This document shows, in pieces, positions 7,771 through 17,196 of a stretch of DNA of 64,000 nucleotides. The stretch is from contig CABIXM010000013.1 of the NCBI GenBank assembly GCA_902362725.1, positions 44,010 through 108,009 of the forward strand, in the 5' to 3' direction. Origin of the DNA: Clostridiaceae bacterium. GTDB taxonomy: Bacteria; Bacillota; Clostridia; Lachnospirales; Lachnospiraceae. Every line of letters begins with the position of its first letter. The first letter of the stretch is position 1. The notes below the pieces were generated by a model. That model was not told the DNA's origin, ran no database searches, and saw only the letters and a program-made list of their open reading frames with translations. A program made the translations under genes and the position numbers.

Positions 7771-8835
7771 ATGAAGCGAATCATGTCAGTCATTCTGGGA
7801 ACACTGGGTCTTCTGATTGCGGCGCTCTGTATTCGGCAATACGGAAAAGAAGACGGGGGAACAGCCTGTACCAGACAGCTTTTCGCCATGGATACGGTTA
7901 TGAGCTTTACCGCTTACGGACCGAAGGCGGAGGAGGCTGTGGACGCAGCCATGAAGGAAATCGAACGACTGGATGCTTTGCTTTCCACAGGAAATGAATC
8001 CAGTGAGATCTCGCAGCTGAATGCTGCGGGATCTTTTCTGGTATCTGAGGATACTTTGAAATTACTGGAAGAAGCGGAAAGCATCCTGCAGTCCACGGGC
8101 GGTCTTTTTGACGTGACGGTCTATCCGCTGATGCAGCTCTGGGGATTCCCTGCCGGGGACTATCGGGTGCCGACACAGGAAGAAATTTCCAGCACGCTTT
8201 CGCTGGTGGACGCTGCGCAGATTCAGATAGAAGGCGCGCAGGTGACTCTGGGCGAGGGGCAGCAGGTGGATCTGGGCGGTATCGCCAAGGGCTACGCCTC
8301 CGACCGGGTCATGGAGCTTTACCGGGAGTACGGCGTGACTTCGGGTATGGTGTCCCTGGGCGGCAATATCGAGACCCTGGGGACGAAACCGGACGGGACA
8401 GACTGGAAAATCGGAATTCGGAATCCGGAGATTTCGTCCGGATCCGGAAGCGGGACTGAGGACGTGCTGCTGGCGCTGGAGGTGGAGAATCAGGCCGTGA
8501 TTACCTCCGGCGGATATGAGCGCTATTTTGAGGAGAACGGGGAGACCTATATCCACATCCTGGATCCCCGCACCGGCTACCCGGCAGATTCCGGCCTGCT
8601 TTCCGTGACCGTTGTATCGGAAAACGGTATGCTGGCGGACGCTTTGTCTACTTCTCTTTATATCATGGGCGAGGCAGATGCGGCAGAGTACTGGCGGATC
8701 CATGGAAATGACGAAGGGAACAGCTTTGAGCTGGTTCTGGTGGATACTTCCGGAAAGGTCTATGCAACGGAAGGGCTGCGTGATAAGATAGAGATGAGGG
8801 ACGCGGCGCAGAGGCTGGAGATCGTGGAGCGCTAG
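7771..8835 (+). CDS. apbE: FAD:protein FMN transferase (flavin insertion for Rnf)
   Basis: ApbE cleaves FAD and attaches FMN to Thr of S(G/S)AT motifs. The obvious clients here are the two such motifs in the RnfDG fusion just upstream. The protein (354 residues from this ATG) has an N-terminal membrane segment with Cys at about residue 21. Because the residue before the Cys is Leu, it may be a signal anchor and not a classical lipoprotein. Family signatures are present: MDTVMSF, GGIAKGYASD, SLGGN, HILDPRTGYP and ADALST. An ATG 6 bases earlier is possible but sits only 2 bases from the SD (TGAGG). It follows rnfB by 23 bases and is probably co-transcribed. Confidence 0.93.
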   Translation: MKRIMSVILGTLGLLIAALCIRQYGKEDGGTACTRQLFAMDTVMSFTAYGPKAEEAVDAAMKEIERLDALLSTGNESSEISQLNAAGSFLVSEDTLKLLEEAESILQSTGGLFDVTVYPLMQLWGFPAGDYRVPTQEEISSTLSLVDAAQIQIEGAQVTLGEGQQVDLGGIAKGYASDRVMELYREYGVTSGMVSLGGNIETLGTKPDGTDWKIGIRNPEISSGSGSGTEDVLLALEVENQAVITSGGYERYFEENGETYIHILDPRTGYPADSGLLSVTVVSENGMLADALSTSLYIMGEADAAEYWRIHGNDEGNSFELVLVDTSGKVYATEGLRDKIEMRDAAQRLEIVER

Positions 8836-8892
8836 AGAATTGCGCAGTGAAAAAGAGTGGGCAGAAAGTATTGTAAAGGATAATGGTTCAGA

Positions 8893-9291
8893 ATGACAGA
8901 GAAGATGCGGACGGGACAGAATCGAAAAGCAGTTTACATCGTGGCGGCGCTCTGCGCTTTGATCTTCCTTGGGGGAATCGGCGGCATGATCTGGAATCTG
9001 ACCCGAAGCCACGGCAGACAGGTGGAAATTCTGCAGGATGGGAAAATCCTGTATACACTGGATTTGGCTCAGGCGGGGGATCAGACCTTTACCGTGACCT
9101 ACGGGGGCAGAAGCAATGAAATCGAGATCCGGGATCACCAGATCCGCGTGAAAGCAGCGGACTGCCCCGACCAGATCTGTGTCCACATGGACTGGCTGGA
9201 GGCCGCTCCCATCGTATGTCTGCCGAACCGGCTGAGCATTCAGTACGCGGACGGAGAGAGCGCGTCCGGGCTGGACGCGGTGGCGAACTAA
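8893..9291 (+). CDS. NusG domain II-containing membrane-anchored protein of the Rnf locus
   Basis: This small protein of 132 residues has one membrane-spanning helix (about residues 13-33, IVAALCALIFLGGIGG) followed by an extracytoplasmic NusG domain II-like beta domain. It carries the conserved CPDQICVHMDW and IVCLPNRL segments typical of proteins encoded beside rnf and apbE in clostridia. The two Cys in CPDQIC could form a disulfide or a metal site. It has no NGN domain, so it is not a transcription factor. An accessory or assembly role for the Rnf/flavin machinery is inferred only from genome context. Confidence 0.85.
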   Translation: MTEKMRTGQNRKAVYIVAALCALIFLGGIGGMIWNLTRSHGRQVEILQDGKILYTLDLAQAGDQTFTVTYGGRSNEIEIRDHQIRVKAADCPDQICVHMDWLEAAPIVCLPNRLSIQYADGESASGLDAVAN

Positions 9292-9325
9292 AAATGTAAA
9301 TATTTCGTAATGCCAGATGAAAAGA

Positions 9326-9336
9326 TATAATATAAT
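9326..9336 (+). promoter_or_regulatory. Possible -10 element before the Gx-type gene
   Basis: Two overlapping TATAAT hexamers (9326-9331 and 9331-9336) lie about 50 bases before the Gx-family start. No convincing -35 box is visible, so this may be an internal promoter or merely A+T-rich sequence. Confidence 0.35.
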
Positions 9337-9384
9337 CTTTAGGCAGGTATGAATATTTTAGTAGTTAAAAAAGAAAGGGCCGTC

Positions 9385-9900
9385 ATGAAGGATCATCCAT
9401 CAGAAAAAAGAATGACAACCGGAAAACTCACTGAGCTGGCGCTGCTGACAGCGGCAGCTCTGATTTTATATGTGGTGGAGCTCCAGATTCCGAATCCCAT
9501 CCCGATTCCAGGCGCGAAACTGGGGCTGGCCAATATCGTGACGGTCTACGCAGTCTACCGCTACCGCCCCGGCGAGGTGCTGATGGTGGTACTGGTCCGC
9601 ATTTTCTTAGGCTCCCTCTTTGGAGGCAGCATGATGACCTTCCTCTACAGCCTGACCGGAAGCCTGCTCTGCCTGCTTGGCATGCTGCTTCTCCGTCACA
9701 TGGTCAGCGGCCGCGCCATTTGGCTGGCCAGCGTCCTGGGCGCCGTCCTCCACAACACCGGCCAGATGCTGGTGGCAGTGGCAATTGCCGGAAAAGGCAT
9801 GCTGTTTTACCTGCCCTTTCTGATGACGGCCGGCTGTGTGGCAGGAGCCTTTACGGGCCTGTGCGCCCAGCTGGTGCTGAACCGGCTTGGGAGACAGTAA
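9385..9900 (+). CDS. Gx transporter family / heptaprenyl diphosphate synthase component I-like membrane protein
   Basis: This polytopic protein of 171 residues has about five helices, and its N-terminal TELALLTAAALILYVVELQI is typical of ECF S-component-like small permeases. It belongs to the family annotated as Gx transporter or heptaprenyl diphosphate synthase subunit I, which is recurrently found next to apbE/NusG-II/rnf genes. A flavin, quinone-precursor or isoprenoid role has been suggested for the family. None is shown here. The ATG at 9385 has AGAAAGG upstream. An ATG at 9349 would add 12 residues without a better SD. It ends the Rnf-associated gene set. Confidence 0.82.
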   Translation: MKDHPSEKRMTTGKLTELALLTAAALILYVVELQIPNPIPIPGAKLGLANIVTVYAVYRYRPGEVLMVVLVRIFLGSLFGGSMMTFLYSLTGSLLCLLGMLLLRHMVSGRAIWLASVLGAVLHNTGQMLVAVAIAGKGMLFYLPFLMTAGCVAGAFTGLCAQLVLNRLGRQ

Positions 9901-10004
9901 AAAATACTGTAAAAATAGTGAAAATTAGTGTAAAAATAATGAAAAAAATAAAAGAGTATACCCATAAAAGAAGAGAATTCAGGACTATGTGGTAGTAGTG
10001 AGGT

Positions 10005-10196
10005 ATGGACGTGGAAGAAATCGGGCAGAAAATTCTGTCTGCCTGTTCACCCCGGCCCATGCTGATGGGTGCGCAGCGCAATGCTTTGAGGGCGTTCAAC
10101 GCGGGAGTCTCATTATCCTGCCTGTGCATCCTCGCCCACAGGCTGCCACACCTGTTTCGCAGCCTGGTTTTGTCGCTCACACAAGAGAAAAAATAA
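10005..10196 (+). CDS. Small uncharacterised ORF at the left edge of the island
   Basis: This short frame of 63 codons starts with ATG after GTGAGGT. The translation (begins MDVEEIGQKILSAC) matches no family I recognise. It may be the truncated 5' end of a gene disrupted when the region to the right was acquired, or not a gene at all. Apart from this frame and the hairpin at 10193-10237, the stretch 9901-10274 shows only A+T-rich sequence. Confidence 0.2.
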   Translation: MDVEEIGQKILSACSPRPMLMGAQRNALRAFNAGVSLSCLCILAHRLPHLFRSLVLSLTQEKK

Positions 10197-10237
10197 ACGC
10201 GGTGGGGTTTCTTGATCCCCGACCGCGTTTATTTTTG
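10193..10237. terminator. Bidirectional terminator between the Rnf locus and the surface-protein gene
   Basis: Arms AAACGCGG and CCGCGTTT, with an inner GGGG/CCCC pairing, are flanked by A-rich sequence on the left and T-rich sequence on the right. This gives a U-tract on either strand. It can end transcription of the giant minus-strand gene (38 bases after its stop) and of rightward transcripts. Confidence 0.8.
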
Positions 10238-10274
10238 TCCGCTGATATACGGGCAAATCGTTTTTTATTGTAGG

Positions 10275-13200
10275 TTACTTTCTTGTACCATCCGAGCCGA
10301 TGGTATATCCGTCAATGGTGGTATTCACCGCCATCGTCCCGTCTGGGTAGAAGTAGTACCACTTTCCGTCAATCTGCTTCCAGCCGCCGGCAAACATCAT
10401 TCCGGTAGTCTTATCCAGCCAGTACCACTTCTGTTCATCGGAGAGCCAGCCCTTCACCGGCTCCCCGTTTCTGTAATAGTTCCACTGGCCGCTGTCATTC
10501 TGCTGCCAGCCGTTTGCGGCCTGCGGGTCAATGACGATTTCCACAAACCGCCGCAGGGCCGTGGCGACCTCGGCGCGGGTGGCGGTTCCCTTGGGGTCGA
10601 ATTTATTTCCATTCTTCCCGGCCAGGATGCCTGCCTGCTGCATGGACTTGACCGCATCTTTCGCCCAGCTGCTGATCTTTGCGTTGTCCGCAAAAGTCAC
10701 CGCCTGGAGGGTTTTCGGAAGGTCGTAGCCCAGCTTTTTGGCGTAATTTGCCATGATGACCGCCATCTGTTCCCGGTTGATGTTGGTATCCGGCGCAAAG
10801 GTGGTGGCGGTAACGCCGCCCACAATTCCGGTCTGCGCCGCCCAGTTCACATAGGGCGCATAGTAAGCGTCGGCTTTCACATCGTTGAATTTCCCGGTCT
10901 GGTAGCTGTCCGGGTTGATGCCCGCCAGCCGCCCCAGGGCGGTGACGAACATTCCTCTGGTCATGCCGGTGCCCGGGCTAAAGGTGGTGTCGCTGGTGCC
11001 GGAGAGCAGTCCCCGGCTGGCTGCAAAGAGGATGTTGTCCGCAGCCCAATGGTTATGAATATCGGTAAAGGCCGGGGCAGGGTTCTTGTAGCCCACGCCA
11101 TAGACGCTGAAATGACCGGTTTCAAAAACCACCGCTTTCAGGTTGGCATTGTAGCTGGATTTGGTGATCCATTCCACCTTGCCAGCGTCATCTACATAGA
11201 CTGCGTACAGGTTTCCGGCAGCTTCTTCCTTTGCTGGGGTGTAGGGCAGGCGCACCGAGACAGTATGGCCGTTTAGGTTGGTAATCGGCGTCTCCTTGCC
11301 GCCGGAGAGGTACACCAGCGACAGGTCATAGGCCGGTCTTGTTTCTATGGCGGCTTTGGCCTCGGTAGAACGCAGCGCATCCACCTTATCTGCCCGGAGG
11401 ATGATGTCCCCTCCAGCGGAGGCGGTATCCAGCTGCTTCAGAGTATCCAGCCCGATATTAACCGAAACCAGATGGTCTGTTGCTACGGTAAACTGCCGGA
11501 CGTTTTCTTTAACCAGCAGATCCAATGTCTGCGCCTTGATGGTCACGTTAAAAGAGGTCTGGCCTGCCGCCGGGGTGATGGGAACGGTAACGGCAATCCC
11601 GTTTTCGGCTATGCCGTTCTTTTTCGCATCCTGTTTGGCCTTGCCGATGGCGGACTGGACAGAGCTGTTGTCCACCGATACATTACCGTTTTTATCCGGC
11701 TTAACTGGCTTGGTTTCTCTGGTGACAGGAGAATCCGGTTTGTCCGGTTTGCCCGGTTTGTTCGGTTTGTCCGGTTTGTCCGGTTTGTTCGGTTTGCCGG
11801 TGTCCGGCTGACTGGCATTTCCAGAGTTACCGGAATCGCCGGAGGACGAACCGCCGGAGGAGGAGCCGCCGCCGCCGGACGAGCCGCCGGAGGAGGAGCC
11901 GCCGCCGCTGGACGAGCCACCGGAGGAGGAGCCGCCGTCGCCGCTGGAAGGCCGATCGGAAACGGTCAGTGTTCCAGAAACATAGGTGATCTCATAGTTG
12001 TCATTTGACAGCGTACCCGCAATGTTGATTGCAGTTTTGCCGGGTTTGCTCATATCCGGTGTCTGCGCGTAAGTCAATGTTACCGTGCCGCTCAGGGTGT
12101 CTGCACCAACCAGACCTTCCACCTTGTAATCCTTATCTGCTTCCGGGCTTCTCAGATCGGGCGCGGTGCTGCCGGTGTAGGCACTCTTGTCAAGCGCCGT
12201 AACGGTGACCGCTTTCTTCGCTACGGTCACAGTCACGTTCTGTTCTGCCACATCTGCGTACTCTGCGTTTCCCTGAACCTTATACCAAACAGTGTATTCC
12301 CCGGCGTTTTTCGCTGTGGGGATCTGCTCACTCCACTCAGAATCGCCAAGCCGGTAGAGCATTGTGCCGCCAGTGGTCTTGCCTGCTGTAACCAGAGCCT
12401 GTTCTGCACCATTGTAGGTCAGTGTATTGACCGTAGGTGCCGTAACAGTGGAGACAAGCTTGTTGGTCGCATTGACATTGACGGTCAGAGTGATGTCCTC
12501 ATAGTTTGCGCTCTTGATCACTACGGTCACTGTGCCCACAGAGCCGGTGGTCTTCACGTCATTTTTCTGAATGGGCAGGGTCAGCTCGCCGTTTTCCACC
12601 TTCGCGCCGCTGGTGTAGTAGCCGTCATTGAGTTTGATCTCGCCAAGCTCATAGGTGGGTGCACCGTACTCTTTGGGCGTTTCCAGCGTGGGCAGGGCGG
12701 GGAGCGTCACAGTGTAGGTCTTTTCGTGGCCGTTTACAATGACGAGCGCAGTTTCCTTGGTGAAGTCAGGCGCAGCGGCCTTGGTGATGCTGCCAGTGGT
12801 CATGAAACTGCTCTGCTCCAGGGCGTAATTCTTCGCGGTCTGCCCCAGCAGGGTCACTGTGGCAGTGATGCTCTTGCCGCTGCCCACACCGGCATCGTCA
12901 AAGCTGGCGGTGACGGTGTAGTCTGTGCCTCGGTTCAAGGTCACTTTGTCGAAGGTCACGCTGGAGATGTCCGCGTTTGTCGTGCCATCATAGGGCTTGG
13001 ACGCAGCCGTTACCCCAGAGAGCGTCAGCGGCTTCTTCCCAATGCTGACCGCCACGCTGGCGGGTGTGGTATCGTTGTGGTTTGCATCGCCAATCACCCG
13101 ATACCACACGGTATATGCTCCGGCATCGGTGCCGACAGGGATGTCCTGGCTGTATGTGCCGTTCTCGGTCAGGCTGTACTGCATGGTGCCGCCGCTGGTC

Positions 13201-16200
13201 ACGCTGCCCGCGGTAATGAGTGCCTGCGCCTGGCCGGTATAGGTCAGGTTTTCCTGCGCTGTGGGAGGCGTGATGCGGTTTGACCCGATGTCGGCCTTTT
13301 GTACCGTTACAACAATATCCTGGCTCGTCTTCTTGTAGCCGTTGCAGGTGGCGGAAAAGCGGAAGATATGCTTGCCTGCGGACAGCTTTTGTGCGGCGAG
13401 ATTAAATTGATTGCTTGTTGTCGCACCGCCAACGGCTGTCTCTTTGCCGTCCTCCACCTTGTACCACTGGAAGCTTACAGCGCCGGTGCCCCTCACATTG
13501 ACAATCAGCGTCCCCGTGCCGCCATAGGTCATGCTCATCTCGGTGGGATAGTTCATGCTCTGGATGGGGAGCCTGGCCACAGAAACATTGGTCAGCTCCT
13601 TGCCGGTAAGGTCGGTTATCCAGGTGGTGCCGCTCTTGAAGGCGCAGCCCTCCGGCAGCAGGGATGCCAGCGTGACATCTCCGGTGACGGTCAGCTTTGC
13701 CGCCGTTTTCCCGTTCAAATCCAGCTTGAGCGGGCTGCCGATGGTGAGTTCGCCTGCATTTGCCAGCAACTTCACCGTACCGCCGCCGGCTGCCGCGATG
13801 GCCGCGTCTACCGTCAGATGGTAGGAAGTGCTGCCGTCCGTCTTTGTTACCTCAGCGGCATAGCCGCAGTATGGGCAAACATTCCCGCCGGAAGGGTCAT
13901 CCGGGTGGCTGCACTCCACAACGGTGACGGCAGTATTCGCATTCATCTCTGACAGCTTGACCCATGCGCCGTCTTGCTTCTGATAGGCATAGCCCGCTGC
14001 CAGCAGGGACTGGTAATCTGCGCCATTCTCGATTTTGATGCTGTCAAAGGAGCCGCCGGACAGGATCACACGAATACCGCTATTATATCCCAATTTCAGC
14101 AGATCCGCGCTACCGCCGGACATGGTCAGCGTTCCCTCCGTGTAGATGCCGCCGGTGAACGTGCCGCTCGTTACCACGGCTTCGTTCCCGGTAAGGAAGA
14201 AAAGCCCAAATCCACGGACGCCAGTTCCGCCGCCTACGCTTCCCTCCAGGGTGACATTGTCCAGCGTCAGCTTTGCGCCTGTGTGGTCAAATTTTCCAAC
14301 TTCCACCGCATTAGCGGACTTGGAGACACAGGTGCTTTGCACCTTGCCGTTTGTTATGGCTACATTGGAGCCGAGGATGCAAAGAAGCGCCTCCTCACGG
14401 GATTTGCTCAGGGTGAATCCATTCAGGTCCAGTGTAATATTTTTGCTGATTTCGATAGGTTCTGCGTTCTCAATCTCCAAAGGCCCCCGCAGCGTGATAG
14501 TGTCACCGTCCTGCGCGGCATTCAGCGCGTTTTCCAGACTGGTGTATCGCTTGCCGCCGGTTTCAAATGCCTCCACCAGCGCTTTGCAGAAGGTGCAGTA
14601 ACCGGCGCTGTCCACCTTGCCCGCATGGTCGCAGCTTCTGCCGCAGACACATTTACCGTTCTGATATTGGCAGGTATGCTCGACCACTTTGACGCTTCTA
14701 CTCTGGATGCTTACTTCGGAAACATTCAAAATTTCACTGTCATCAGTGTCTGCAAAGGCATATCCCTCCGCCAGCAGAGCCAGAGCCGGCGCGCCGGTAT
14801 CCACACTGATGCCCCCTTGGAAGGTGCCGCCATGGAGCTGGGTGTTCCCGACGAACGTCATCTGATGTGTAAACACGCAGTCGCCCTTTACCGTCAGGGT
14901 AAACTGGTTATTAAAGTATTCCGCGCTTGTTGTAACGCTGTCTAATATCAACACCGCGGGGGCGCTGGTGGCAATGTCATTTATCGTGCCGTTTTTGATG
15001 GTAACGCTGTTGTACGGGAAATTTTGCAGATCCAGCGTCTTGACCTTGTGGCCCTGCAGATCCAGCGTAATGTCCATTTTGTTCGCCGGCTCGCCGTTCC
15101 CCGCTTTCAAGGTTGCGTTAGTATCCCGCACAAAATAAGCGGTTCCGCCGGAGAACAGAATGAACCCAACATCAGGGTTATCGCCTTCAAACGTATAGGG
15201 GATACCGTTGCGAATAAAGAGCACATCCTTGCTGCACGGTTCGCCGCACTGTTGGCATTTGCCCTCGTTGGTGTATTTTTCATGGGGGCAGGTGTTAAAG
15301 GTAACAGGGACAGTGTTTGTATCTAGGGTATAGCTCTGATAGGACAGCTTGCAGTAGACCTGGCCGCTGTACTCCCAGTTCTTGCCCGCCGTTGTGGTCA
15401 GGTCGGATGGGGTCAGGGTGATTCTATTGCTGCCGCTGCCTGTGCCTGTAAATTCCTTTCCGTTCACATACCACTGATAGGTGATATTACCACTCGTACC
15501 GCCTTCCAGCTGGGCCCTTACCCAGACATCCGCCTTAAATTGCCCATCGCCTTTCTTATCGCTGACCTGCGGCTGCGTTCTTATGGTAATGGGGTTTCTG
15601 GGCGCGGCGGCGACGGTGACCGTTGCGGTGGCGGTCGCCCTAGCGGGAGAGACACCATTTTCGCTGTCTGCGGTCAGCTTCAGCTTATAGCTGCCCTCCT
15701 TGACGGTGCTGTCGGCGGTAACGGTGATGGTCTGGTTGTCAGCGGATTTTTCCGCCGTCAGACCGGTGTGCGCGCCATCCCATTCCACGTTCAGGGTATT
15801 CATCTTGACCTTGCTGCCGTTCACGGAGAAGGTCGCCGTCTGACGGCCCAAGCCTTCCTGCAGGGTTCCCTGCTGCGGACCGACAATCAGGCTTGCGCGG
15901 GGCGCCATCTGGGCGATGTAGATGGTCTTGACGCCCTCGTCTCTTTTCGTATCGTCCGCTGTGCCGACCGACATATCGTCTGTTTTTGCATTCTGATTTT
16001 CCGAATACAGAATGGTCAGCTTGCTGTTGATGTTTCGGGCGTTTCCATACTGACTATTCGAAATCGCACCATATTTTCCGGTGGCGTAAAGGGTTCCTCC
16101 GTTCATGGTCAGGGATGCAGTGTCAATACCGTAACCGGAATTTAGATTCAGCGTTCCATTCTCAATCACGATGGTTTTAGCGCTCAAGCCGTTCCGACCG

Positions 16201-17195
16201 CCGTTGGTGGTTATCTTTGCCCCGTCTTTTATGGTAAGCGTCCCGCCGGCGGTGTCGCTCCAACTGCCGTCCTCAATACCACCTTTCCCTTTAGGAACAT
16301 TGACCGTCAGACTGCCGCTTCCCTGAATGGTCAGATTGGCGGAATACATATCCAGAGCGGCGGTATATGCGGTATCGGCAATCGTAAGGGTATTCTCGCC
16401 TTTCAGCGTGATTGTTGTGTCGCCCTTCACCGTCACCGGGGTAGTTATGGTCCGGTTCTCCCAGGTAACATTGCCGGAGATGGTTTCTTCAGTGCTTGCC
16501 GCAGCTGCCATCAGGGGCGTTGCCTGCTCTGTTCCCTTGCAGGCAGAGAGGTCTGCATCTTCCGCAGCGCAGACCGGACAGTCGGGATTGACCGCCCCCT
16601 GCTCACAGTGGGTCTCGCAGATGCACTCCGCCGGAGCATTCCCGGACACGGCGGACACAAGCCCGCTGTCCTGGGAATTGCACTGCTCACAGGTATACCC
16701 ACAGGGCGTCCCCTCTGTGGCCGGAATGTAGCCGCAGCTATCGTTATGCTCGCCGCGTTCATGAGGACAGCTTAATTCTTTTGTGATACAGCCGCTTTCC
16801 TCACTGCATGCGTGGGTGCACGCGGTCGGCTGGGCCTCCTCTGCTTCAGATAGGGTCGCCGTATTTTCCGATATGCTTTCTTCCAAAACAGGATAACAGC
16901 TTTCGTCATGCTCATGGACACACTTCTTCACAAGGGTGTAGCAATCCTCAGTATCCCCCAGGGGATCTTCTCTGTCGGCTTCGCCGCCATTCACCTTATG
17001 CTCATGTTCATAGGCTGCCCCTTCGGTTCCTTCCGTATATCCGCAGTCCTCTGTATGTTCCGGGTGATGCTCACACAAGCCCGTATGGACAGCGGACACA
17101 CCCGCTTCCACCGCAGATGCCGGAACGCCCGGCATCGTAAAAATCATTGCCGCCGCCAGTAAAAATGCGGCCGGCCGTTTCCATTTCCATTTCAT
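10275..17195 (-). CDS. Giant SLH-domain surface protein with beta-helix, YDG/MBG and wall-binding repeats
   Basis: The protein has 2306 residues. Features in order: a signal peptide (KRPAAFLLAAAMIFT, likely cut near ASA, residue 28); a Cys/His-rich region to about 225 with C-H-C pairs that could bind metal or be disulfide-bonded; a parallel beta-helix-like carbohydrate-binding domain (230-380); Ig-like strands; Cys4 knuckles (CQQCGEPC, CPYCGY) alternating with more beta-helix-like segments to about 1150; two related modules (YTGQAQALITAG, YNGAEQALVTAG) around a YDG domain near 1400; an MBG-like module (1665-1745); Ser/Gly then Pro/Lys/Asp repeats (1745-1835); three SLH domains (2040-2215); and two YYF/W-type choline-binding-like repeats at the end. 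The SLH domains imply non-covalent attachment to wall polymers, and no LPXTG motif is present. The ATG at 17195 has AGGAGG 9 bases upstream and lies one base after the preceding stop. Adhesion or display is inferred. Confidence 0.93.
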   Translation of the reverse strand: MKWKWKRPAAFLLAAAMIFTMPGVPASAVEAGVSAVHTGLCEHHPEHTEDCGYTEGTEGAAYEHEHKVNGGEADREDPLGDTEDCYTLVKKCVHEHDESCYPVLEESISENTATLSEAEEAQPTACTHACSEESGCITKELSCPHERGEHNDSCGYIPATEGTPCGYTCEQCNSQDSGLVSAVSGNAPAECICETHCEQGAVNPDCPVCAAEDADLSACKGTEQATPLMAAAASTEETISGNVTWENRTITTPVTVKGDTTITLKGENTLTIADTAYTAALDMYSANLTIQGSGSLTVNVPKGKGGIEDGSWSDTAGGTLTIKDGAKITTNGGRNGLSAKTIVIENGTLNLNSGYGIDTASLTMNGGTLYATGKYGAISNSQYGNARNINSKLTILYSENQNAKTDDMSVGTADDTKRDEGVKTIYIAQMAPRASLIVGPQQGTLQEGLGRQTATFSVNGSKVKMNTLNVEWDGAHTGLTAEKSADNQTITVTADSTVKEGSYKLKLTADSENGVSPARATATATVTVAAAPRNPITIRTQPQVSDKKGDGQFKADVWVRAQLEGGTSGNITYQWYVNGKEFTGTGSGSNRITLTPSDLTTTAGKNWEYSGQVYCKLSYQSYTLDTNTVPVTFNTCPHEKYTNEGKCQQCGEPCSKDVLFIRNGIPYTFEGDNPDVGFILFSGGTAYFVRDTNATLKAGNGEPANKMDITLDLQGHKVKTLDLQNFPYNSVTIKNGTINDIATSAPAVLILDSVTTSAEYFNNQFTLTVKGDCVFTHQMTFVGNTQLHGGTFQGGISVDTGAPALALLAEGYAFADTDDSEILNVSEVSIQSRSVKVVEHTCQYQNGKCVCGRSCDHAGKVDSAGYCTFCKALVEAFETGGKRYTSLENALNAAQDGDTITLRGPLEIENAEPIEISKNITLDLNGFTLSKSREEALLCILGSNVAITNGKVQSTCVSKSANAVEVGKFDHTGAKLTLDNVTLEGSVGGGTGVRGFGLFFLTGNEAVVTSGTFTGGIYTEGTLTMSGGSADLLKLGYNSGIRVILSGGSFDSIKIENGADYQSLLAAGYAYQKQDGAWVKLSEMNANTAVTVVECSHPDDPSGGNVCPYCGYAAEVTKTDGSTSYHLTVDAAIAAAGGGTVKLLANAGELTIGSPLKLDLNGKTAAKLTVTGDVTLASLLPEGCAFKSGTTWITDLTGKELTNVSVARLPIQSMNYPTEMSMTYGGTGTLIVNVRGTGAVSFQWYKVEDGKETAVGGATTSNQFNLAAQKLSAGKHIFRFSATCNGYKKTSQDIVVTVQKADIGSNRITPPTAQENLTYTGQAQALITAGSVTSGGTMQYSLTENGTYSQDIPVGTDAGAYTVWYRVIGDANHNDTTPASVAVSIGKKPLTLSGVTAASKPYDGTTNADISSVTFDKVTLNRGTDYTVTASFDDAGVGSGKSITATVTLLGQTAKNYALEQSSFMTTGSITKAAAPDFTKETALVIVNGHEKTYTVTLPALPTLETPKEYGAPTYELGEIKLNDGYYTSGAKVENGELTLPIQKNDVKTTGSVGTVTVVIKSANYEDITLTVNVNATNKLVSTVTAPTVNTLTYNGAEQALVTAGKTTGGTMLYRLGDSEWSEQIPTAKNAGEYTVWYKVQGNAEYADVAEQNVTVTVAKKAVTVTALDKSAYTGSTAPDLRSPEADKDYKVEGLVGADTLSGTVTLTYAQTPDMSKPGKTAINIAGTLSNDNYEITYVSGTLTVSDRPSSGDGGSSSGGSSSGGGSSSGGSSGGGGSSSGGSSSGDSGNSGNASQPDTGKPNKPDKPDKPNKPGKPDKPDSPVTRETKPVKPDKNGNVSVDNSSVQSAIGKAKQDAKKNGIAENGIAVTVPITPAAGQTSFNVTIKAQTLDLLVKENVRQFTVATDHLVSVNIGLDTLKQLDTASAGGDIILRADKVDALRSTEAKAAIETRPAYDLSLVYLSGGKETPITNLNGHTVSVRLPYTPAKEEAAGNLYAVYVDDAGKVEWITKSSYNANLKAVVFETGHFSVYGVGYKNPAPAFTDIHNHWAADNILFAASRGLLSGTSDTTFSPGTGMTRGMFVTALGRLAGINPDSYQTGKFNDVKADAYYAPYVNWAAQTGIVGGVTATTFAPDTNINREQMAVIMANYAKKLGYDLPKTLQAVTFADNAKISSWAKDAVKSMQQAGILAGKNGNKFDPKGTATRAEVATALRRFVEIVIDPQAANGWQQNDSGQWNYYRNGEPVKGWLSDEQKWYWLDKTTGMMFAGGWKQIDGKWYYFYPDGTMAVNTTIDGYTIGSDGTRK

Positions 17196-17196
17196 T

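Noticed and set aside
10275..11075. Sortase LPXTG anchor in the giant surface protein
   Set aside because: No LPXTG-helix-basic tail is present. The C-terminus has SLH and YYF/W wall-binding repeats instead.
10212..17162. Many open frames on the plus strand opposite the giant surface gene, up to 354 codons
   Set aside because: They are shadows of a biased, repetitive coding sequence. They lack SD sites and recognisable domains, while the minus strand encodes a coherent multi-domain protein.
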